This document shows positions 62,929-64,000 of a stretch of 64,000 bases of DNA, piece by piece. The notes beneath the pieces were generated by a model. It made no database searches, was not told where the DNA came from, and saw only the letters and a list, made by a program, of their open reading frames with translations. This DNA comes from Thunnus maccoyii. Lineage: Eukaryota > Chordata > Actinopteri > Scombriformes > Scombridae. The DNA lies in assembly GCF_910596095.1 (NCBI RefSeq), contig NC_056540.1:9231001-9295000 (forward strand), given 5' to 3'. A program made the position numbers and the translations under genes. Each line of letters begins with the position of its first letter. The stretch's first letter is position 1.

Positions 62929-64000
62929 ATGTCTGAAAACAAATCCAGTCAGCGGTTCCACAGCCTGAATGCTGAGCAGGTGGAAGTTCTCCATCAGGTT
63001 CTGTCGGACGTAGTTCCGATCCACGGCCGGGGGAACTTCCCCACACTGGAGCTTCGTCCTCATGACATCATCATAGCTGTACGGGCCAGACTGCAGAAGC
63101 AGGGAATCACAGTAAGAGATGTCCGTCTGAACGGCTCAACAGCCAGCCACGTCCTAGTCCGAGACAACGGAACCAGCTACAAGGACCTGGACATCATCTT
63201 TGGAGTGGAGTTGCCCAGTCAGGAGGAGTTCCAGGTATGACTGACACTGCACACTGATTACTCTAATTAAGAAAGGAAGCAGGTCAGTGTAATGAGCAAT
63301 GAATGCTGGAGTACAAGCCCCTGCATTAACCAGCATTTACTCTGCTGTATTATCTTTGATGGCACTGAATCTCTAGTGTCTCTGGCAGGATGCAGTATTG
63401 ATTCTTGTGGTTTCATATTGATAATGACATTATTGTAATATTATATAATTCAATTTTAGAACATTTTACAATAAGTCTGAATCACTAGTATTGATTTTAA
63501 TATGTTTAACTGCTTTATACATTAAACTGCACACAGTTCAATAATGCAAGCAATATTGCACTCAGATTGCAGTCATTAGTTGTAGCTGTCATGTTGTTGA
63601 CCTATTCTCCTTCCAGGTGATCAAAGAGTCAGTGCTGGGCTGCTTGCTGGACTGCCTACCAGCTGGGGTCAACAGAGAGAGAATCAGCAGTGCCACAATG
63701 AAGGAGGCCTACGTCCAGAAGATGGTCAAGGTCTTCAATGAACACGACCGCTGGAGCCTCATCTCCCTCTCAAACAACAGCGGCAAAAATCTGGAGCTCA
63801 AGTTTGTGAGCGCACTGAGGCGGCAGTTTGAGTTCAGCGTTGACTCCTTTCAGATCATTCTGGATCGTCTGCTTGAGTCCTACATGCAGCAGGAGTCACA
63901 GCACAAAAAGAATACTGTTGATCTCAAGGACCAGCCCGCAGGGAATCAGAGTAAAGATTCTCCCTCTCTGCTTAAACAGGCCACTGCTGCAGAAACAGAA
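62929..64000 (+). CDS. tent5d: TENT5/FAM46 non-canonical poly(A) polymerase, 5' part
   Basis: Coding exons 62929-63234 (102 codons, phase 0) and 63617 to beyond the window edge (128 codons seen). The protein opens with [32 protein letters not shown] is a TENT5 hallmark. The nucleotidyltransferase site is visible as Gly69-Ser70 in LNGSTASH and Asp86/Asp88 in YKDLDIIFG. The second exon continues with [48 protein letters not shown] and [14 protein letters not shown], all typical of the family. TENT5 enzymes add poly(A) to mRNAs in the cytoplasm, mainly secretory mRNAs. The window ends in a Gln/Lys/Ser-rich linker that seems longer than in human TENT5D. The paralogue call d rests mostly on synteny. 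Confidence 0.9.

Overview
This window is vertebrate nuclear DNA, most likely from a ray-finned fish of the percomorph type. The evidence is split genes with GT-AG introns, very many (CA)n microsatellites, short non-autonomous DNA transposons (hAT-type and TTAA-flanked MITEs), and LINE 3' tails typical of teleosts. There are no bacterial operons, CRISPR arrays or phage genes. Family names come from comparing translations with remembered protein families; no database search was run.

Six protein-coding genes can be supported: p2ry10 (+, 3' part only, 1-798), gpr174 (+, 8836-11602), itm2a (-, 13387-18977), tbx22 (+, 36366-42839), chmp1b (-, 54017-57768) and tent5d (+, from 62929, running off the right edge). 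For the five spliced genes the exon/intron models were built by hand. All junctions are GT-AG, phases agree across every junction, and predicted lengths (336, 248, 511 and 200 residues for the complete ones) are close to the human proteins. The order and strands match human Xq21.1 (P2RY10, GPR174, ITM2A, TBX22, CHMP1B2P, TENT5D), so this is an old conserved block rather than a functional operon. The genes have separate roles: two lysophosphatidylserine-type GPCRs of lymphocytes, a BRICHOS membrane protein, a palate/craniofacial T-box repressor, an ESCRT-III subunit and a non-canonical poly(A) polymerase.

Layout: 1-12 kb holds the GPCR pair, separated by a repeat-rich gap with a long inverted repeat (4351-7046) and a hAT MITE with an intact 8-bp target duplication (3113-3930). 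12-19 kb is itm2a with a long 3' UTR. 19-36 kb has no recognisable gene: dense (CA)n tracts, two nested related hAT elements (26996-28937), a LINE 3' end, and low-repeat stretches upstream of tbx22 that may be enhancers. 36-43 kb is tbx22. 43-53.8 kb is another gene-poor, repeat-filled interval. 54-57.8 kb is chmp1b in eight coding exons. 57.8-60.2 kb carries a CRE/TATA promoter-like segment and a (CA)n-flanked repeat that was split by a hAT MITE. From 60.2 kb the non-coding first exon of tent5d begins, with upstream ORFs.

I found no wholly new biological system. The most useful observations are the intron-bearing chmp1b gene in the chromosomal position of a human pseudogene, a Ser/Thr-rich enlargement of extracellular loop 2 in p2ry10, an intron inside the gpr174 coding region, splice acceptors built on (GT)n tracts, and filled/empty-site evidence for transposon insertion.
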